NCBI RefSeq assembly: GCF_014837145.1
Contig: NZ_JACYFS010000003.1
Coordinates: 287,494-351,493, forward strand
Length of the DNA: 64,000 nt
Source: Chryseobacterium caseinilyticum
GTDB taxonomy: Bacteria; Bacteroidota; Bacteroidia; Flavobacteriales; Weeksellaceae
Direction: 5' to 3'
Under the pieces are notes generated by a model. That model searched no databases, was not told the DNA's origin, and worked only from the letters and a program-made list of their open reading frames with translations. Below are positions 18,015-26,374 of the stretch, piece by piece; position 1 is the stretch's first letter; each line of letters opens with the position of its first letter. The position numbers were made by a program, and so were the translations under genes.

Positions 18015-18017
18015 GTT

Positions 18018-19037
18018 ATGAATAAGTTATTGTTTACTTTTATATTTCTGTTTTCCTGTACGATTTTCGGACAAAAAATTCTGAAACTTAAAAACGAAGA
18101 AAAATTCGACGAAATAATTAAGTTAGAAAATGAAAGTTCTAATTTAAGCGGTGAAGAGCTTTATTACATGGGATATGCTTTTTTTATGAAGGAAAACGAT
18201 GTAAAGGCAATTGAATATTATGATAAAGCATTGACAAAGAAATTTGATAATCCAATCGTATATTTCCAGAAAGGATATTCTCAGATGTTTTTAAAACAAT
18301 ATGATAAAGCGCTTGAAAATATAAATGTTGCCATAGAAAAAGCCCCGCTGGCAGAGTTTTATGTGGAGAAGGCAAATATTTTTAAATATCAGAAAGATGA
18401 TGTGAATGAAGATAGAACTTATGAACAAGGTCTAAAAAATGCTGATAAGGAAGGGAAATGGTATTTAACTTTAGCAAAAAACGCCGGTAATTTTTATTAT
18501 GCCTCCAAAAAGGATTATAAAAAGTCTGAAGAAATTTACAGAAACGCTGTAATACTGTTTCCGGAAGAGTATATTCTATATGAAAAGTTGATAAAATCGC
18601 TGAATGCTAGTAATAAATTTACAGAAGCGAACGAAGTTTTTGAAAAAGTAAAAACATTTTACAATCAAAAAGTCTTATCAGAAGATTACATGAAGTTTAA
18701 AAATATGGCGGTGGATGAGTTTGCCTGGAAAGATCAATACATCAATGTTTTCAAATCTTTTGAGAAACCTAAAAATACGCTTGAAAGTCTTTATAAAGTT
18801 TATTTAATAGATAAGTCTGGAGAAAAGATTGAAAGAAAATTTAATATTGAAAAAACAATTAAAGTTGAAAAGACCGATCCAGAGTATGTTATTTGTGAAG
18901 AAACAAAAGATGGACATTCTACATATCCTATAGGTTTTAAAGATGATTCATTTACACTTTCGACATTGAGGGAGCTTGTAACAGATGTTCTCAACAAAGA
19001 AGTAAATCCGGCAGCTTCAATTAAAGTAAATAAATAA
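18018..19037 (+). CDS. exported TPR-repeat protein
   Basis: 339 residues with a signal peptide (cleavage near TIFGQ, about residue 19). TPR-type helices follow at about 45-175 (ELYYMGYAFFMKENDVKAIEYYDKAL region, then repeated A-L-Y patterns), and a C-terminal beta-like region from about 255. Starts 3 bp after the lyase gene. Likely a periplasmic scaffold; no partner can be named. Confidence 0.7.
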   Translation: MNKLLFTFIFLFSCTIFGQKILKLKNEEKFDEIIKLENESSNLSGEELYYMGYAFFMKENDVKAIEYYDKALTKKFDNPIVYFQKGYSQMFLKQYDKALENINVAIEKAPLAEFYVEKANIFKYQKDDVNEDRTYEQGLKNADKEGKWYLTLAKNAGNFYYASKKDYKKSEEIYRNAVILFPEEYILYEKLIKSLNASNKFTEANEVFEKVKTFYNQKVLSEDYMKFKNMAVDEFAWKDQYINVFKSFEKPKNTLESLYKVYLIDKSGEKIERKFNIEKTIKVEKTDPEYVICEETKDGHSTYPIGFKDDSFTLSTLRELVTDVLNKEVNPAASIKVNK

Positions 19038-19051
19038 TCCAAAATTTAAAT

Positions 19052-19453
19052 ATGACTTCAAAAATAACTTACATCGGAGATTTAAGATGTTCCGCAGAAC
19101 ATTTGCAATCAGGAACAATCATAGAAAGTGACGCTCCGACAGATAATCACGGGAAAGGCGAAAAATTTTCACCAACCGATATGTGTGCAACTTCTCTGGC
19201 AGAATGTGCTCTTACAACTATTGCAATTTTAGGTAAAGACAAAGGCATCAACATCGATGGTGCTTACTGTAATCTTGAAAAAGTGATGGCTGCAAATCCA
19301 CGCAGAATCAGTGAAATCAAATGTGAGTTTATTTTTAAAGATCAGTATTCTGATGAGCAGAAGAAAGTTATTGAAGAAATTGCTTACAACTGTCCGGTTT
19401 CAAAAAGCCTGCATCCGGATCTGAAGCAGACGTTGAGTTTTGTTTATCAATAA
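19052..19453 (+). CDS. OsmC family protein
   Basis: 133-residue OsmC/Ohr-fold protein. Two redox cysteines expected of the family are present: one in the TDMCATSLAECAL region (about 46-58) and one in AYNCPVSKSLHP (about 110-121). OsmC proteins reduce organic hydroperoxides; this form matches the YhfA-like branch, whose substrate is less clear. It is 14 bp from the TPR gene. Confidence 0.85.
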   Translation: MTSKITYIGDLRCSAEHLQSGTIIESDAPTDNHGKGEKFSPTDMCATSLAECALTTIAILGKDKGINIDGAYCNLEKVMAANPRRISEIKCEFIFKDQYSDEQKKVIEEIAYNCPVSKSLHPDLKQTLSFVYQ

Positions 19454-19484
19454 AAATTTTATTCTTATAATTTTATCAATAGGA

Positions 19485-19532
19485 GCGGGCTTTAGCCCGC
19501 TTTCTTTAGTGCTGAATCAAACGGCTTTAGCC
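19485..19532. repeat. GGCTTTAGCC palindromes
   Basis: GCGGGCTTTAGCCCGC (19485-19500) is a perfect 6-bp stem with a TTTA loop, and GGCTTTAGCC follows at 19523-19532. The first may also terminate the upstream operon. The pair looks like a short dispersed palindromic repeat. Confidence 0.5.
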
Positions 19533-19558
19533 AAAATCTAGTCACCAAAAATTTTAAT

Positions 19559-20395
19559 ATGTCATCAATAATTTCCGCTTTCGATCTAAAAAATCTTTCA
19601 ACAGAAAATCTGATTATACTTGATGCCAGAGCCGGAAAAGATGCCTACCAGAATTATATTGAAAACCATTTGAAAGGAGCAAGATTTATAGATTTGGATA
19701 AAGATTTGGCTGAAATCGGAGAAGACGCAGCTTTTGGTGGAAGGCACCCGCTTCCGGATTTGGAGAAATTTGCCGAAACACTTTCCAAATTAGGAATCTC
19801 GAAGGATTCAGATATTGTGATTTACGATGATAAAAACGGAGCCAATGCTGCAGCGAGAGCGTGGTGGATGCTCACAGCTTTTGGATTGAATAACGTAAGA
19901 GTTTTAGACGGAGGAATTCATGCTGCCGAAAAAAAAGAATTGGAGTTTTCTTCGGAAAAAGAAGATTTAAATAAGTCAGATTTAATTGAAGTTAAAAACT
20001 GGCTTCTTCCATTGTCAACCTTGGAAGATGTTGAAAATGAATTAATAAATGATTCTGCAACTGTGATTGATGTTAGAGATTCATACCGTTACAGAGGCAA
20101 ATCAGAACCGATTGATTTGGTGGCAGGTCATATTCCTAAAGCGATCAATATCCCTTTTTCAGAAAATTTAGATGAAAATGGATATTTCTTGAAACCTGAA
20201 ATTTTAAATGAAAAATATTCAGCACTTTTAAAAGGTCTTCCTCAAAAGCTGATTGTCCACTGCGGTTCGGGCGTAACTGCATGTCACACAATTTTAGCTT
20301 TGCATGAAGCTGGTTTTGAATTTCCAAACCTTTATGTTGGTTCTTGGAGTGAGTGGAGCAGAAGAGAAGATGCAACAATTGCAAAAGAAATTTAA
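19559..20395 (+). CDS. sulfurtransferase (two-domain rhodanese, SseA-like)
   Basis: 278 residues with two rhodanese domains. The N-terminal domain is non-catalytic; the C-terminal one has the active loop CGSGVTA with the catalytic cysteine at 235. The CGSGVTA loop is typical of 3-mercaptopyruvate sulfurtransferases, while CRxGxR-type loops mark thiosulfate:cyanide enzymes, so mercaptopyruvate is the likelier donor. Its last 4 bp overlap the convergent bcp gene. Confidence 0.88.
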   Translation: MSSIISAFDLKNLSTENLIILDARAGKDAYQNYIENHLKGARFIDLDKDLAEIGEDAAFGGRHPLPDLEKFAETLSKLGISKDSDIVIYDDKNGANAAARAWWMLTAFGLNNVRVLDGGIHAAEKKELEFSSEKEDLNKSDLIEVKNWLLPLSTLEDVENELINDSATVIDVRDSYRYRGKSEPIDLVAGHIPKAINIPFSENLDENGYFLKPEILNEKYSALLKGLPQKLIVHCGSGVTACHTILALHEAGFEFPNLYVGSWSEWSRREDATIAKEI

Positions 20396-20844
20396 TTTTC
20401 CTCCAAAATCTGTTGCGCTGCAGTCTTCGAAGTCACTTTTTCAATTACTCTTGTGCAGGTTCCTTTTTCGTTGAAGATAAAAGTGGTTCTTACGATTCCC
20501 ATGTACGTTTTTCCGAACGTTTTCTTTTCCTGCCAGACACCGAATTTCTCGATAATATCACGGCTTTCATCAGCAATTAAGTCGTAAGGAAAGGCAAATT
20601 TAGAATGAAAATTTTTCTGCTTTTTTACAGAATCTCCGCTGATTCCCAAAAGCTGAAAACCTGCTTTTTCTAATTCAGAATAGTTGTCGCTCAGATTACA
20701 TGCCTCAACAGTACAGGTCGGCGTGCTCGCCTGAGGATAAAAGAAGATCACCAGTTTCTGGCCTTTGAATTTTTCAGAATTAATTGTTTCGCCATCCTGA
20801 TTTAGACTCTCAAAATTTGGTAAAGCGTCTCCGACTTTCAACAT
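20392..20844 (-). CDS. bcp: thioredoxin-dependent peroxiredoxin, Bcp type
   Basis: 150-residue thiol peroxidase. Peroxidatic cysteine C44 lies in STPTCTVEA and a second cysteine at C49 gives the C-x4-C pattern of Bcp/PrxQ proteins, which form an intramolecular disulfide and are reduced by thioredoxin. The usual glycine in TPGCT is threonine here. The TTTG / TAAATTTG promoter lies upstream and overlaps the start region of the divergent nth gene. Confidence 0.9.
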   Translation of the reverse strand: MLKVGDALPNFESLNQDGETINSEKFKGQKLVIFFYPQASTPTCTVEACNLSDNYSELEKAGFQLLGISGDSVKKQKNFHSKFAFPYDLIADESRDIIEKFGVWQEKKTFGKTYMGIVRTTFIFNEKGTCTRVIEKVTSKTAAQQILEEN

Positions 20845-20850
20845 ATTTTT

Positions 20851-20858
20851 TAATTTTG
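20851..20858 (+). promoter_or_regulatory. candidate -7 box for nth
   Basis: TAATTTTG, 18 bp before the nth start. Confidence 0.4.
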
Positions 20859-20860
20859 CT

Positions 20861-20892
20861 CAAATTTATAGTTTAAATGACAAAAAAACAAA
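20861..20892 (-). promoter_or_regulatory. candidate bcp promoter, both boxes
   Basis: On the - strand TTTG (20892-20889), 20-bp spacer, TAAATTTG (20868-20861), then bcp at 20844. The -33 box lies inside the nth coding region. Confidence 0.5.
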
Positions 20893-21497
20893 GAGCCGCA
20901 ATCATTCAGCACGAACTGGAGAAACTTTATCCTGAAGTTCCGGTTCCGCTGGATCATACAGATCCTTACACATTGATGGTGGCGGTGGCGCTTTCGGCTC
21001 AGACGACAGATAAAAAAGTAAATCAGGTGACCCCTGAGCTTTTCGCTGTTGCTGGTACGCCTCAAAGAATGGCAAAGCTGGAAGAGTTTCAAATTAAAGA
21101 ACTAATCAAAGAAATCGGATTATCAAATACAAAAGCCAAAAATTTGAAAAGAATGGCTGAACTTCTCCTTGAAAACCACAACGGCATCGTTCCTCAAACT
21201 TTTGAAGAACTTGAGGCACTTCCCGGTGTTGGTCATAAAACGGCTTCGGTAGTGATGAGTCAGGCTTTTGGATTTCCGGCATTTCCTGTCGATACACACA
21301 TTCACCGCCTGATGGTTCAGTGGAAACTGACTTCAGGAAAAAATGTAATTGAAACCGAGCGCGATGCCAAAATGCTTTGGAAAGAAGACGTCTGGAACAA
21401 ACTCCATCTTCAGATTATTTACTATGGAAGAGAATATTCTCCTGCAAGAGGGAAGGGCGAGAAAGATTTTCTCACCAAAATGCTCTTCGAGAAGTAA
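20877..21497 (+). CDS. nth: endonuclease III (DNA glycosylase/AP lyase) lacking the iron-sulfur cysteines
   Basis: 206-residue base-excision repair enzyme for oxidised pyrimidines. The helix-hairpin-helix LPGVGHKTASVV carries the catalytic lysine K121, and FPVDTHIHRL carries the catalytic aspartate D139. The C-terminal C-x6-C-x2-C-x5-C loop that holds a 4Fe-4S cluster in E. coli Nth is absent: after YYGREYSPARGKGEKDF the protein ends without a single cysteine. No frameshift is evident. It is therefore probably a cluster-free glycosylase rather than a damaged gene, because the catalytic core is intact. Confidence 0.9.
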   Translation: MTKKQRAAIIQHELEKLYPEVPVPLDHTDPYTLMVAVALSAQTTDKKVNQVTPELFAVAGTPQRMAKLEEFQIKELIKEIGLSNTKAKNLKRMAELLLENHNGIVPQTFEELEALPGVGHKTASVVMSQAFGFPAFPVDTHIHRLMVQWKLTSGKNVIETERDAKMLWKEDVWNKLHLQIIYYGREYSPARGKGEKDFLTKMLFEK

Positions 21498-21515
21498 AAG
21501 CTCCGAATGTTTCAA

Positions 21516-22043
21516 TTACAAACCGACTACAAAACCGATATTCGGCATTAGTCCGCTTGCAAAAATGCTGTTGTTTTCCCTGTACAAAACATTATACATT
21601 ACACCTAGCTGCAGGAAAGAGTTGTTGCCGATTCTCTGAAGATATCCGCCACCCAGATAAAGTGCAGTCTCTTGGTCGGATGATTTGTAACCGTAAATTT
21701 TATCTTTATAATTGATAAAAAAATGCTGAAGATTCGCACCTACATAGAATGATCTTGCGAAATAATAGTTGGCGAAAGGCCCCACTCCAAACATGGTTGA
21801 CCTGTAAAAGTCTGAAGTCTGCCACATCACCGTCCCCGTGATTCCGGCCTCCAGATCTTCTGTTAAACGGTAACCAACTCTGGGTGCTGCCTGAATGTTG
21901 AACATAGAATTACTTCCGAAACCAAAGCCAATTCCCCCTCCGAAAGTCCAGCGGCTGGTGCTTTCTGGGGCGTTGCCGATCGCGATCTGCGAGTAGGCAA
22001 AAGTGGAAATCGAAACTAAAGTCGCAATAAAAAGTTTTCTCAT
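21516..22043 (-). CDS. outer-membrane beta-barrel protein
   Basis: 175 residues with a signal peptide (cleavage near FAYSQ, about 19) and alternating aromatic/hydrophobic strands (GGGIGFGFGS, PRVGYRL, GVGPFANYYFARSF, LGGGYL) ending in IGFVVGL. The size and pattern fit an OmpW/OmpA-like eight-strand porin-family barrel found in flavobacteria. Function unknown. Lies 18 bp from the convergent nth gene. Confidence 0.75.
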   Translation of the reverse strand: MRKLFIATLVSISTFAYSQIAIGNAPESTSRWTFGGGIGFGFGSNSMFNIQAAPRVGYRLTEDLEAGITGTVMWQTSDFYRSTMFGVGPFANYYFARSFYVGANLQHFFINYKDKIYGYKSSDQETALYLGGGYLQRIGNNSFLQLGVMYNVLYRENNSIFASGLMPNIGFVVGL

Positions 22044-22214
22044 ATCATGTAATTTTTAACGTAAACAAAATCTTTCAAACTTAATCAAATCACTTCCTGA
22101 CAGCGGTGAGCGCAATTTTTGATTAAATTTTAATTAATACAAAAGCAAGTCTGTAAAGAATATCGTTTTTATCAATCCTTAAAAATATCATTTTTTTTGC
22201 GAATGAGATTATCG

Positions 22215-22222
22215 TAATTTTG
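22215..22222 (+). promoter_or_regulatory. candidate promoter box for mnmA
   Basis: TAATTTTG with a TTTG 15 bp upstream (22196-22199); spacing is shorter than usual. The leader to 22270 is about 45 nt and has no clear structure. Confidence 0.4.
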
Positions 22223-22269
22223 CGGCTCAACTAAGAACTCCCGTTAAGAGTTTCGTAAAATTGAATTAA

Positions 22270-23457
22270 ATGAAAGTAGTAGTAGGCCTCTCCGGAGGCG
22301 TAGATTCAAGTGTTACGGCATATTTGCTGCAACAACAAGGTCACGAAGTCGTGGCTCTTTTTATGAGAAACTGGAACGATGCTTCAGTAACTTTGGAAGA
22401 TGAATGTCCGTGGATTGAGGACAGCAATGATGCTTTAATGGTTGCTCAGAAGCTTGGAATTCCTTTTCAGGTGATTGATATGAGCGATTTGTACAAAGAA
22501 AGAATCGTTGATTATATGTTTGACGAATATCAGAAGGGAAGAACTCCAAATCCTGATGTTCTGTGCAACAGAGAAGTGAAATTCGATGTTTTTATGAAGA
22601 CTGCAATGTCGCTTGGTGCGGATAAAGTAGCAACAGGTCATTATGCAAGAGTAGATTCTACAACTGATGAAAACGGAAAAGAGATTTTCCATTTATTAGC
22701 CGGAAAAGACAATAATAAAGACCAGTCATATTTTTTATGTCAGTTGAATCAGGATCAGCTTTCAAAAGCATTATTTCCAATCGGAGAGCTGACGAAACCT
22801 CAGGTGAGAGAAATTGCCAGAGAAATGGAATTGGTAACTGCTGACAAAAAAGATTCGCAAGGTCTGTGTTTTATTGGGAAAGTTAGTTTGCCACAGTTTC
22901 TACAACAGCAATTGGTGCCGAAAGAAGGTGAGATCATCGAAATTTTTAAAGATTCTCCATTGTTTTCTCAGGAAATTCCGGTTTTTTCTTCAAAAGAAGA
23001 GGAGCTTGAATTTTTAAGCAGAAAAATAGATTATAAAAAATCTGACGGAAAAGTTATTGGCAAGCATCAGGGTGCACAGTTTTTCACCATCGGTCAAAGT
23101 AAAGGTCTGGGAATTGGCGGTCACAAAGAATCGTGCTTTATCGTTTCCAGAGATATGGAAAACAATATCATCTTTGTTGGTGAGGGCCACAGCTTTCCGG
23201 GTCTGCATAAGAAAGCTTTGAAAATTGATAATACTGAACTGCACTGGGTTCGTGAAGATTTAAGACTGAAAAATGGTGAATCGATGGAGGTGATGGCGAG
23301 ATTCCGTTACAGACAGGAACTTCAGAAAGCAACTATTCATCAGTTTGAAAATGCTTTTTTTGTTGAGTTTGATGAGCCACAGTCGGCAATCGCAGAAGGA
23401 CAGTTTGCTTCTTGGTATCTGGAGGATGAACTGATTGGAAGCGGTGTGATTTCTTAA
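22270..23457 (+). CDS. mnmA: tRNA-specific 2-thiouridylase MnmA
   Basis: Cytoplasmic enzyme that adds sulfur to U34 of tRNA-Lys, -Glu and -Gln anticodons, using ATP and sulfur from a relay. The PP-loop GLSGGVDSS is at residues 6-14. Catalytic cysteines are in [12 protein letters not shown] (about C98) and SQGLCFIG (about C199). GHYAR and the KDQSYFL motif are also present. At 395 residues it is full length for Bacteroidota MnmA. A REP-like region follows. Confidence 0.95.
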   Translation: MKVVVGLSGGVDSSVTAYLLQQQGHEVVALFMRNWNDASVTLEDECPWIEDSNDALMVAQKLGIPFQVIDMSDLYKERIVDYMFDEYQKGRTPNPDVLCNREVKFDVFMKTAMSLGADKVATGHYARVDSTTDENGKEIFHLLAGKDNNKDQSYFLCQLNQDQLSKALFPIGELTKPQVREIAREMELVTADKKDSQGLCFIGKVSLPQFLQQQLVPKEGEIIEIFKDSPLFSQEIPVFSSKEEELEFLSRKIDYKKSDGKVIGKHQGAQFFTIGQSKGLGIGGHKESCFIVSRDMENNIIFVGEGHSFPGLHKKALKIDNTELHWVREDLRLKNGESMEVMARFRYRQELQKATIHQFENAFFVEFDEPQSAIAEGQFASWYLEDELIGSGVIS

Positions 23458-23467
23458 AATTTTAACA

Positions 23468-23497
23468 TCTCGCAGATTTAGGTGATTTGGCAGATTT
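23468..23497. repeat. dispersed AATCTGCG repeat, copy 2
   Basis: Reverse-orientation partner of 76-105 (about 24 of 30 bases). Directly followed by the REP-like repeat at 23554. Confidence 0.4.
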
Positions 23498-23553
23498 CGA
23501 TTTAAAATGATTTTAAATTTAATTTGCAATGGTCTTTTTAATACGATAAAATG

Positions 23554-23632
23554 GCTTCAACAAGCTCAGCCTGACACCGCACGAGGAATAAAGCATTTAG
23601 TATTAGAGTTGTCACACTGAGACTGTAGAAGT
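23554..23632. repeat. REP-like inverted repeat (CTTCGACA family), copy 2
   Basis: Arms GCTTCAACAAGCTCAGCCTG.. (23554-23576) and TGTCACACTGAGACTGTAGA.. (23610-23632), diverged copies of the 1095-1164 element, in the same orientation. Confidence 0.6.
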
Positions 23633-23681
23633 GTTCATTTCAACTCTCTTCATTATTATTTAATGATAAGACATAAATAAT

Positions 23682-23710
23682 CCCGAAGCATCTTTGTTTC
23701 GGGTTTTTTG
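23682..23710 (+). terminator. intrinsic terminator
   Basis: CCCGAA (23682-23687) and TTCGGG (23698-23703) followed by TTTTTTG on the + strand; terminates reading from mnmA and the repeat region. Confidence 0.65.
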
Positions 23711-23730
23711 TTTATTAAATTTAAAACTGA

Positions 23731-24081
23731 TTATTTCAACTTTCTGTTGAAGTGCGTTGATTTAAAAAATAGAATTACAGTTATTTCTATCATCAGAATA
23801 ACTGTCAGATAGCCGACGGGTTTTCCCAGGTAAATTCCTCTAATGAGTTTGATTATTCCCAAACTAAAAATGCTGATGAGGAAATAAAGTATTGGCCTCG
23901 GGTTATTGATTTTTAAAAGTTTTCCAAGGATAACTGTCACACAAAATCCGGTTAAAATAATCAGATAAAGCTGCAGAAAGATAGGACCCTTTAAAGTGAT
24001 CGGATTGAGTGTCTGATGACTGATGAACAACCAGAACATGGCTGTAAATACTGAAACTGAATATAATGCTGTAGTTTTCAT
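23731..24081 (-). CDS. small integral membrane protein
   Basis: 116 residues with about four hydrophobic helices (at roughly 5-22, 33-53, 63-83, 89-107) and a basic C-terminus FNRKLK. It starts 12 bp after the Gly/Cys-rich protein ends and is probably in its operon. No family recognised. Confidence 0.6.
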   Translation of the reverse strand: MKTTALYSVSVFTAMFWLFISHQTLNPITLKGPIFLQLYLIILTGFCVTVILGKLLKINNPRPILYFLISIFSLGIIKLIRGIYLGKPVGYLTVILMIEITVILFFKSTHFNRKLK

Positions 24082-24093
24082 ATCATTATTTTT

Positions 24094-24852
24094 TTAGCTT
24101 CCACATCCGCCGCCGCATCCACCGCAACCTCCGCCGCCGCAACTGCTTCCACCAGAATCTCCGCCACTGCTGCAACTGGAGCCTCCATCGCTGGAAATGC
24201 TTCCTCCTTCTCCGTTGCTTCCGTTTTTGTCTTTGTTTTTACCGAACGCGGTTCCAAGAATTGCTGCAAAAATATTCAGCACCACAAAAAAGGCAATGAA
24301 TCCACCGATAACCGTTACCAAAACTCCTGAAACCGAGTCTGAGCAGGATCCAAGAAGGAGGAGAGCAGTGAAGAAAGAAGTCAATTTTAAATTCTTCAGC
24401 CAAGATATCTTAGGTTTAAGTTTTGAAATCTGACCGTTCCAGATTTCAGCTGGTGGCTCCAAGCCGAAAACTTTACGATAGTTTTCCAGAGTTTCTGAGA
24501 ACCAGTTCTGATGTTTTGTGTTTTCAGAGTTTCCTCCTGTGGATGGGTGGTGATGAAGACTTCTTTTCAGGATATTCGGGCAGAAATCTTCCCAGTAATT
24601 CTGAGTGTAAATCAAATGCATGTGCCAGACTTTATCTACGGTTTCACTTGGTGATGCGCCGTGAGGCAAGATACAGCAGAGGTACACAAACTTTTTGTAC
24701 TCTTCAATCGCTTTCCGGGTGAATTCTGCACTCCAGTTTTCTTCTTTTGCCAGTTTTTTTGAGAATGAAAATGTCGCATTCTCCTGATCTAATGAAAATC
24801 CCTGAATTCTTTGCCAAAGATTTTCGTTTTTTAATACAATTTCTGTTTTCAT
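24094..24852 (-). CDS. membrane protein with WHxH domain and Gly/Cys-rich tail
   Basis: 252 residues. The N-terminal domain has VDKVWHMHLIYTQNYW at about 75-90 and a histidine cluster LHHHPSTGG at about 100, the pattern of glycine-rich-domain (DUF1399-like, TIGR04222-like) proteins. A hydrophobic segment at about 160-200 follows, then a tail from about 205 of Ser/Gly and five cysteines ending GGCGGGCGS. The tail is oddly similar in composition to microcin B17-type precursors, but no processing enzyme is nearby. Function unknown; likely membrane-anchored. Confidence 0.65.
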   Translation of the reverse strand: MKTEIVLKNENLWQRIQGFSLDQENATFSFSKKLAKEENWSAEFTRKAIEEYKKFVYLCCILPHGASPSETVDKVWHMHLIYTQNYWEDFCPNILKRSLHHHPSTGGNSENTKHQNWFSETLENYRKVFGLEPPAEIWNGQISKLKPKISWLKNLKLTSFFTALLLLGSCSDSVSGVLVTVIGGFIAFFVVLNIFAAILGTAFGKNKDKNGSNGEGGSISSDGGSSCSSGGDSGGSSCGGGGCGGCGGGCGS

Positions 24853-24971
24853 TTTGTTTTCTTTTAATTTTTCTACTCAAATATCATTTGATTTGAAAAT
24901 ATAAAAGTCCTGCAAAAATCTTTTTTAGAATTAAAAAAATCTTAAATTAGTCTTATCATAAAAATTAGTGG

Positions 24972-25868
24972 ATGAGAAAAGAAGACATATTACATCTTGA
25001 GAAACTGATGAATTTCCTTAGCCTTCAGTTTCTAAAGAAAAACCGCTGGGAATATGTTTCCAAAACGGAATGGTCTTACATTGTTGACGAAATCAATGAT
25101 CTGATCATCAGTGATAATGAGGAAAAAAGCATCAAAAAAGATCCGGAATTGCTTGGATCCAATTATTTATATGAACACTTAATCATCAATAAGCTGAAGA
25201 AATATTACCAAAATGAAAATTTAGTTTTAAGTAAGCCGAATCTGGCAAAACTGACGAAGATTGTTAAGGTTTTAGGCTATTCAAATTATATAGATTTTAT
25301 CAACTCCAATACAGAATCATTTAACTTTAATGATCTGAGAATTGATATGAACAATGTGAAACAGAATACAGAACTGCTCGACAGACTCGTGGGTTGCTGG
25401 TATTCCTACAACAGAAACCTTCCGGAGAATCCTCTGCAGTCGAAAGAAGACAGAATCTGGCGCTCCGCAACAGAAATTTATAAGTCTGAAACTTCAGGCG
25501 AATATTTTGTTGAAAGAAGCGGTGGCGACCGTCACAAGTATTTCGGGAAGATCACAGCGTATTCTGATTATGTTTTCATCATCATGAACAGCAATACGTT
25601 TATCCGCCAAAGGCATTTTATCTCAAGAATAAAAGATATCAATGAGAAGATGAAAAATCCAGAATATAAGCTCTATGAACTGCATTTTATAAGTACTTGT
25701 ATTAGTTTTAATCAGGAGCCGATTGCTCTTTTTGAAATATTTCAGAAGGCAGAAAGAAAAAACTTTATTCCTGACTCTATCAGTTTTCCTATTGACAGCG
25801 ACCAGATTCCCGCGTCAGTTATCAGACAGCTGGAAGATACCGAAGCCAACAGAATCGATTATAAATAA
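24972..25868 (+). CDS. protein of unknown function (298 aa)
   Basis: No signal peptide or membrane helix. The first third is helical and Lys/Glu-rich; the second part has GCWYSYNRNLPENP (about 138-151) and a mixed region with YFVERSGGDRHKYFGKI. The charged, Trp-containing pattern suggests a regulatory or nucleic-acid-related protein, but no family is recognised. It has no neighbour on its strand within 150 bp. The following 158 bp hold nothing distinct. Confidence 0.55.
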   Translation: MRKEDILHLEKLMNFLSLQFLKKNRWEYVSKTEWSYIVDEINDLIISDNEEKSIKKDPELLGSNYLYEHLIINKLKKYYQNENLVLSKPNLAKLTKIVKVLGYSNYIDFINSNTESFNFNDLRIDMNNVKQNTELLDRLVGCWYSYNRNLPENPLQSKEDRIWRSATEIYKSETSGEYFVERSGGDRHKYFGKITAYSDYVFIIMNSNTFIRQRHFISRIKDINEKMKNPEYKLYELHFISTCISFNQEPIALFEIFQKAERKNFIPDSISFPIDSDQIPASVIRQLEDTEANRIDYK

Positions 25869-26026
25869 AATTTTAGATCCCAAAATTACATTCGTCGACA
25901 CAATTTCATCATTCATCTATACAAATCAGTTATACTTCTATAAGCCTTTATTAATGGTGTTTTAGGGCATGTCTATTGTTTCATTTAAAACAGAAAACAA
26001 TTAATTAACCTTAAAAATAAAGCCTT

Positions 26027-26332
26027 ATGAAAAAATTAGTTTTAGCAGCAAGTTTATTTGTTGCAGTAGCCATCACAGCACAGCAAAGAAGAGTAGAAGT
26101 GAAGCATGACCGTGTAGAAAACAGACAAAATCAAAACGGCTGGTACGGATTGGGGCTGTCTGCTTCTCAGGAAAGACAGATAAAATCTTTGGAAAGAGAA
26201 AGACTTACCGAAAGAGGATATGAAGCCAGAATCAAAAGCATTCTTACCAAACAGCAGTATCAGAGATATGTTCAGAACCAGAAAAAAGGTGGCAAGGACA
26301 GAAAAGTAGCGTTCAACCGCTCGTTTAGATAA
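26027..26332 (+). CDS. small exported protein, Arg/Gln-rich
   Basis: 101 residues with a signal peptide (about 1-19, cleavage near AITAQ). The mature part has LGLSASQERQIKSLERER and ILTKQQYQRY, the L..Q..Q helix pattern of Spy/CpxP-like periplasmic chaperones, and a very basic C-terminus. Membership is a guess from composition. A shared terminator lies just after it. Confidence 0.6.
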   Translation: MKKLVLAASLFVAVAITAQQRRVEVKHDRVENRQNQNGWYGLGLSASQERQIKSLERERLTERGYEARIKSILTKQQYQRYVQNQKKGGKDRKVAFNRSFR

Positions 26333-26342
26333 TATTTGCAAA

Positions 26343-26372
26343 AGAGGCCGGGAAATTTATCCGGCTTCTTTA
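26343..26372. terminator. terminator between convergent genes
   Basis: AGAGGCCGGG pairs with TCCGGCTTCT (with G-T pairs) around AAATTTA, followed by T-rich sequence on the + strand. Confidence 0.55.
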
Positions 26373-26374
26373 TT

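Noticed and set aside
24078..24269. Frame reading through the Gly/Cys-coding GC-rich region
   Set aside because: It is another frame of the 24094-24852 gene with very biased composition; no start or context supports it.
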